DNA from: Lachnospiraceae bacterium
GTDB taxonomy: Bacteria > Bacillota > Clostridia > Lachnospirales > Lachnospiraceae
Direction: 5' to 3'
DNA length: 8,457 nt
Assembly: GCA_017404585.1 (NCBI GenBank)
Contig: JAFRCB010000341.1
Coordinates: 1 to 8,457, forward strand
The notes below the pieces were generated by a model that was not told where the DNA came from, ran no database searches, and saw nothing but the letters and a program-made list of their open reading frames with translations. This document shows, piece after piece, positions 6,764-8,457 of the stretch. Every line of letters begins with the position of its first letter. The stretch's first letter is position 1. Both the position numbers and the translations under genes were made by a program.

Positions 6764-6802
6764 AGCCATGCAGGAGCTTCGTCTCTTGCATGGCTCTTTT
6801 TT
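6764..6802. terminator. Bidirectional terminator between birA and the convergent XRE gene
   Basis: Arms 6764-6776 and 6783-6795 form a 13-bp stem with one G-T pair (core AGCCATGCA with TGCATGGCT) and a six-base loop. A run of six T follows on the plus strand. On the minus strand the stem is followed by TTTT, so it can also end the facing gene. Confidence 0.88.
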
Positions 6803-6868
6803 GACCTGACTGAGACGTTACGCCAATAGTGTTTCGTGAAGCCAGAGAGGTCTCTTTCGGCACAGTAT

Positions 6869-7276
6869 TTATTCTTTATTCCGGTTCAAAGCTCTGACGT
6901 ATTCGAGGAGTCTTTCGAATTCCTCTTCATCCTGCTCATTTTCGACTTTGCTGATCTCCATGAACAGGTCGTGGACTTTCGGTGATTCCTGATCCATTGC
7001 AAGCAGCGAGCGCTGCCACTGCGTGAGGAACCGCTGTCCTTTTTCTCTTCGTTCGGGATCCTCGATGAGTTCATAGATCGGACAGCCGAAAAAATCAGCA
7101 AGCTTTATTAGATTTTCCCACCGTGGGTAGGCTTTCATACAGACCCAGTTGTTGAGCGTTGTAAGATTAAGCCCGGCCCCGCGCGCCGCATCCGCCTCAG
7201 TACAGTTATTGACTTCCAGGAACCTGTTGATATTCTGGCAGAGGTAGAGCAGCATCTCATCGCCCGTGTTGCTCAT
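6869..7276 (-). CDS. XRE-family helix-turn-helix regulator
   Basis: This 135-residue protein has an N-terminal Cro/C1-type helix-turn-helix at about residues 9-71. The turn lies around TEADAARGAGLNLTTLNNWV, and the domain continues as ENLIKLADFFGCPIYELIED, where the usual form ends in dLL. The remainder is acidic and probably helical (KVENEQDEEEFERLLEYV), which suggests a dimerisation or partner-binding part. No ligand domain or protease motif is visible. ATG at 7276 on the minus strand is preceded by GGAG at a spacing of 7. It faces birA convergently across a shared terminator and diverges from purO, so purO or its own gene could be targets. That is inference only. Confidence 0.85.
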   Translation of the reverse strand: MSNTGDEMLLYLCQNINRFLEVNNCTEADAARGAGLNLTTLNNWVCMKAYPRWENLIKLADFFGCPIYELIEDPERREKGQRFLTQWQRSLLAMDQESPKVHDLFMEISKVENEQDEEEFERLLEYVRALNRNKE

Positions 7277-7300
7277 TGAAAAACTCCGATGATATACTGA

Positions 7301-7341
7301 ATAATTCGATAATTCGATTAAGTTAGAATAATAACATTATA
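7301..7341 (-). promoter_or_regulatory. Candidate XRE promoter with a tandem octamer
   Basis: On the minus strand a perfect -10 TATAAT lies at 7341-7336, 60 bases before the start codon. No good -35 is seen at 16-18 bases. Between it and the gene, ATAATTCG is repeated head to tail (7301-7308 and 7309-7316), a possible operator. Confidence 0.35.
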
Positions 7342-7461
7342 CGGAACTGATACAGATTGTATATGCATATAGGCGCAGAGTATCTGCATCATTTTCCTCT
7401 CTGAGATAAATTTTACAGAAGCTCCTTCCGGGCTGAAATTATTAAGGATAATAAACATGGG

Positions 7462-7511
7462 CCGGGACTATTAAAAATCCATTTTTATTGGATTCTTCCA
7501 AAGTTTCCCGG
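7462..7511 (+). other. Foldable segment upstream of purO with alternative pairings
   Basis: CCGGGA (7462-7467) and TCCCGG (7506-7511) are perfect distal arms. Within them AATCCA (7476-7481) can pair with TGGATT (7489-7494). Alternatively TTGGA (7488-7492) can pair with TCCAA (7497-7501). The two inner pairings exclude each other. If transcribed this could be an attenuator-like leader; I see no known purine riboswitch core. The rest of the 365-base gap (7277-7641) shows only the elements listed separately. Confidence 0.3.
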
Positions 7512-7527
7512 ATTATTAAGCTCAAGC

Positions 7528-7556
7528 TTGCCGAATTGGAATTTTTACGCTATATT
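7528..7556 (+). promoter_or_regulatory. Candidate purO promoter
   Basis: TTGCCG (7528-7533) and TATATT (7551-7556) are separated by 17 bases. A transcript starting near 7563 would have a leader of about 80 bases. Confidence 0.4.
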
Positions 7557-7588
7557 GTATTCGACCAACAGAGGGCGTCCGAAGGGCA

Positions 7589-7615
7589 GTGCGCCTGTCC
7601 GGACAGGATCTGCAC
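7589..7615 (+). other. Hairpin in the purO leader
   Basis: GTGC (7589-7592) and GCAC (7612-7615) enclose the 14-base perfect palindrome CCTGTCCGGACAGG (7594-7607). As DNA this could be an operator; as RNA it makes a stem of five pairs with loop CCGG. It ends 8 bases before the ribosome binding site. Confidence 0.35.
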
Positions 7616-7641
7616 AGGGTTTTAGAGGAGGAATTAAAACC

Positions 7642-8355
7642 ATGAAAATTCAGAATCTTGGAGAGCTTCTGGCATCAAAGACATATCCCGGCCGCGGTAT
7701 CGTACTCGGCAGGAGTGCTGACGGAAAAAGCGCGGTAGCCGCATATTTCATCATGGGCAGAAGCGCCAACTCCCGCAACCGCATCTTCGTGGCTGACGGA
7801 GAGGGTATCCGCACGCAGGCATTTGATGAATCTAAGATGGAAGACCCGAGTCTTATTATCTACGCACCGGTCAGGGTCCTTGGATCGAAGACAATCGTCT
7901 CCAACGGCGATCAGACCGACACGATCTATGAGGGCATGGACAAGCAGTTCACATTTGAACAGAGCCTTCGGACACGCAGGTATGAGCCGGACGGTCCGAA
8001 CTGGACACCGAGAATCTCAGGTGTTATCCGCTTAAAGGACGGTTCTTTCAATTACGCACTCTCAATTTTGAAGAGCGCGGACGGAAATCCGGACAGCGAT
8101 CACCGCTTCACATACAGCTACTCACCGGCTCTGGCAGGGCAGGGACACTTCATCAGCACATATATTGATGACGGCAGCCCGATCCCGAGCTTCGAGGGCG
8201 AGCCGATTCCGGTAGAGCTTCCGAACGACATTGATGAGCTGACTGACATCATCTGGACTAACCTCAACGAGGACAACAAGGTCTCTCTGTTCGTCCGCTA
8301 TATCGACATCGAGACCGGCAAGTACGAGACAAAGATCGTCAACAAGAACCAGTAA
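7642..8355 (+). CDS. purO: IMP cyclohydrolase, PurO-type
   Basis: PurO closes the ring of FAICAR to give IMP, the last step of purine synthesis, in the cytoplasm. It was first described in archaea. Most bacteria use the cyclohydrolase domain of bifunctional PurH instead, but stand-alone versions occur in Clostridia. The 237-residue product begins MKIQNLGELLASKTYPGRGI. It then reads VLGRSADGKSAVAAYFIMGR and SANSRNRIF, the N-terminal pattern I associate with this family. A mid-section has RRYEPDGPNWTPRISG, and the C-terminal half has DHRFTYSYSPALAGQGHFIS. Length fits the family. ATG 7642 follows AGAGGAGG (7624-7631) at a good distance. The frame is open upstream to 7528 from a TTG, but without a ribosome binding site. 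No terminator is seen in the 102 bases after the stop, so a downstream partner is likely, perhaps an AICAR transformylase. Confidence 0.82.
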   Translation: MKIQNLGELLASKTYPGRGIVLGRSADGKSAVAAYFIMGRSANSRNRIFVADGEGIRTQAFDESKMEDPSLIIYAPVRVLGSKTIVSNGDQTDTIYEGMDKQFTFEQSLRTRRYEPDGPNWTPRISGVIRLKDGSFNYALSILKSADGNPDSDHRFTYSYSPALAGQGHFISTYIDDGSPIPSFEGEPIPVELPNDIDELTDIIWTNLNEDNKVSLFVRYIDIETGKYETKIVNKNQ

Positions 8356-8457
8356 TTTACTAAGACTTCCCACAGACCACTAGAATAGCAGTCTCATCGT
8401 AAAATATACTTTCTCAGGGACGCTCCCGCTCGGTCTCGCTGGCAGCGGTACTAATAA

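Overview
The window looks like the chromosome of a Gram-positive Clostridia member, most likely Lachnospiraceae or a close relative. The reasons are a Firmicutes-type CodY, groESL under a perfect CIRCE operator, strong GGAGG-type ribosome binding sites, a DUF6106-like membrane protein, an HPr-like protein, and a stand-alone PurO-type IMP cyclohydrolase. Base composition is moderate. Seven of the eight intact genes end in TAA. The family assignments come from reading the translations, not from a database search.

Layout. Bases 1-45 may be the tail of an upstream gene. A promoter (81-109) with a probable CodY box just upstream and a perfect dyad over its -10 drives codY (217-1002), which ends at a strong terminator. 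A consensus promoter plus CIRCE drives groES-groEL (1346-3259), followed by a terminator. A DUF6106-like membrane protein gene follows (3363-3857), interrupted by one in-frame TGA. Bases 3858-4175 contain no gene but are dense in predicted structure: a 13-bp inverted repeat with a competing hairpin, then two tandem copies of a two-hairpin module. An HPr-like protein without the catalytic histidine comes next (4176-4409). The gap behind it (4410-4573) is again structured and begins with a motif resembling the one upstream. Then come a VanY-type D,D-carboxypeptidase (4574-5602) and a BirA biotin ligase/repressor (5711-6700). A bidirectional terminator separates birA from a convergent XRE regulator on the minus strand (7276-6869). 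A 365-base intergenic region with several foldable segments leads to purO (7642-8355). The last 102 bases hold no recognisable gene or terminator.

Function. The genes form separate transcription units rather than one pathway: nutrient-sensing regulation (CodY), protein folding (GroESL), cell-wall trimming (VanY), biotin attachment and sensing (BirA) and the last step of purine synthesis (PurO). The least explained part is 3858-4573. There, folded intergenic elements surround an HPr-like gene, and neither the elements nor their link to that gene match a family I can name.
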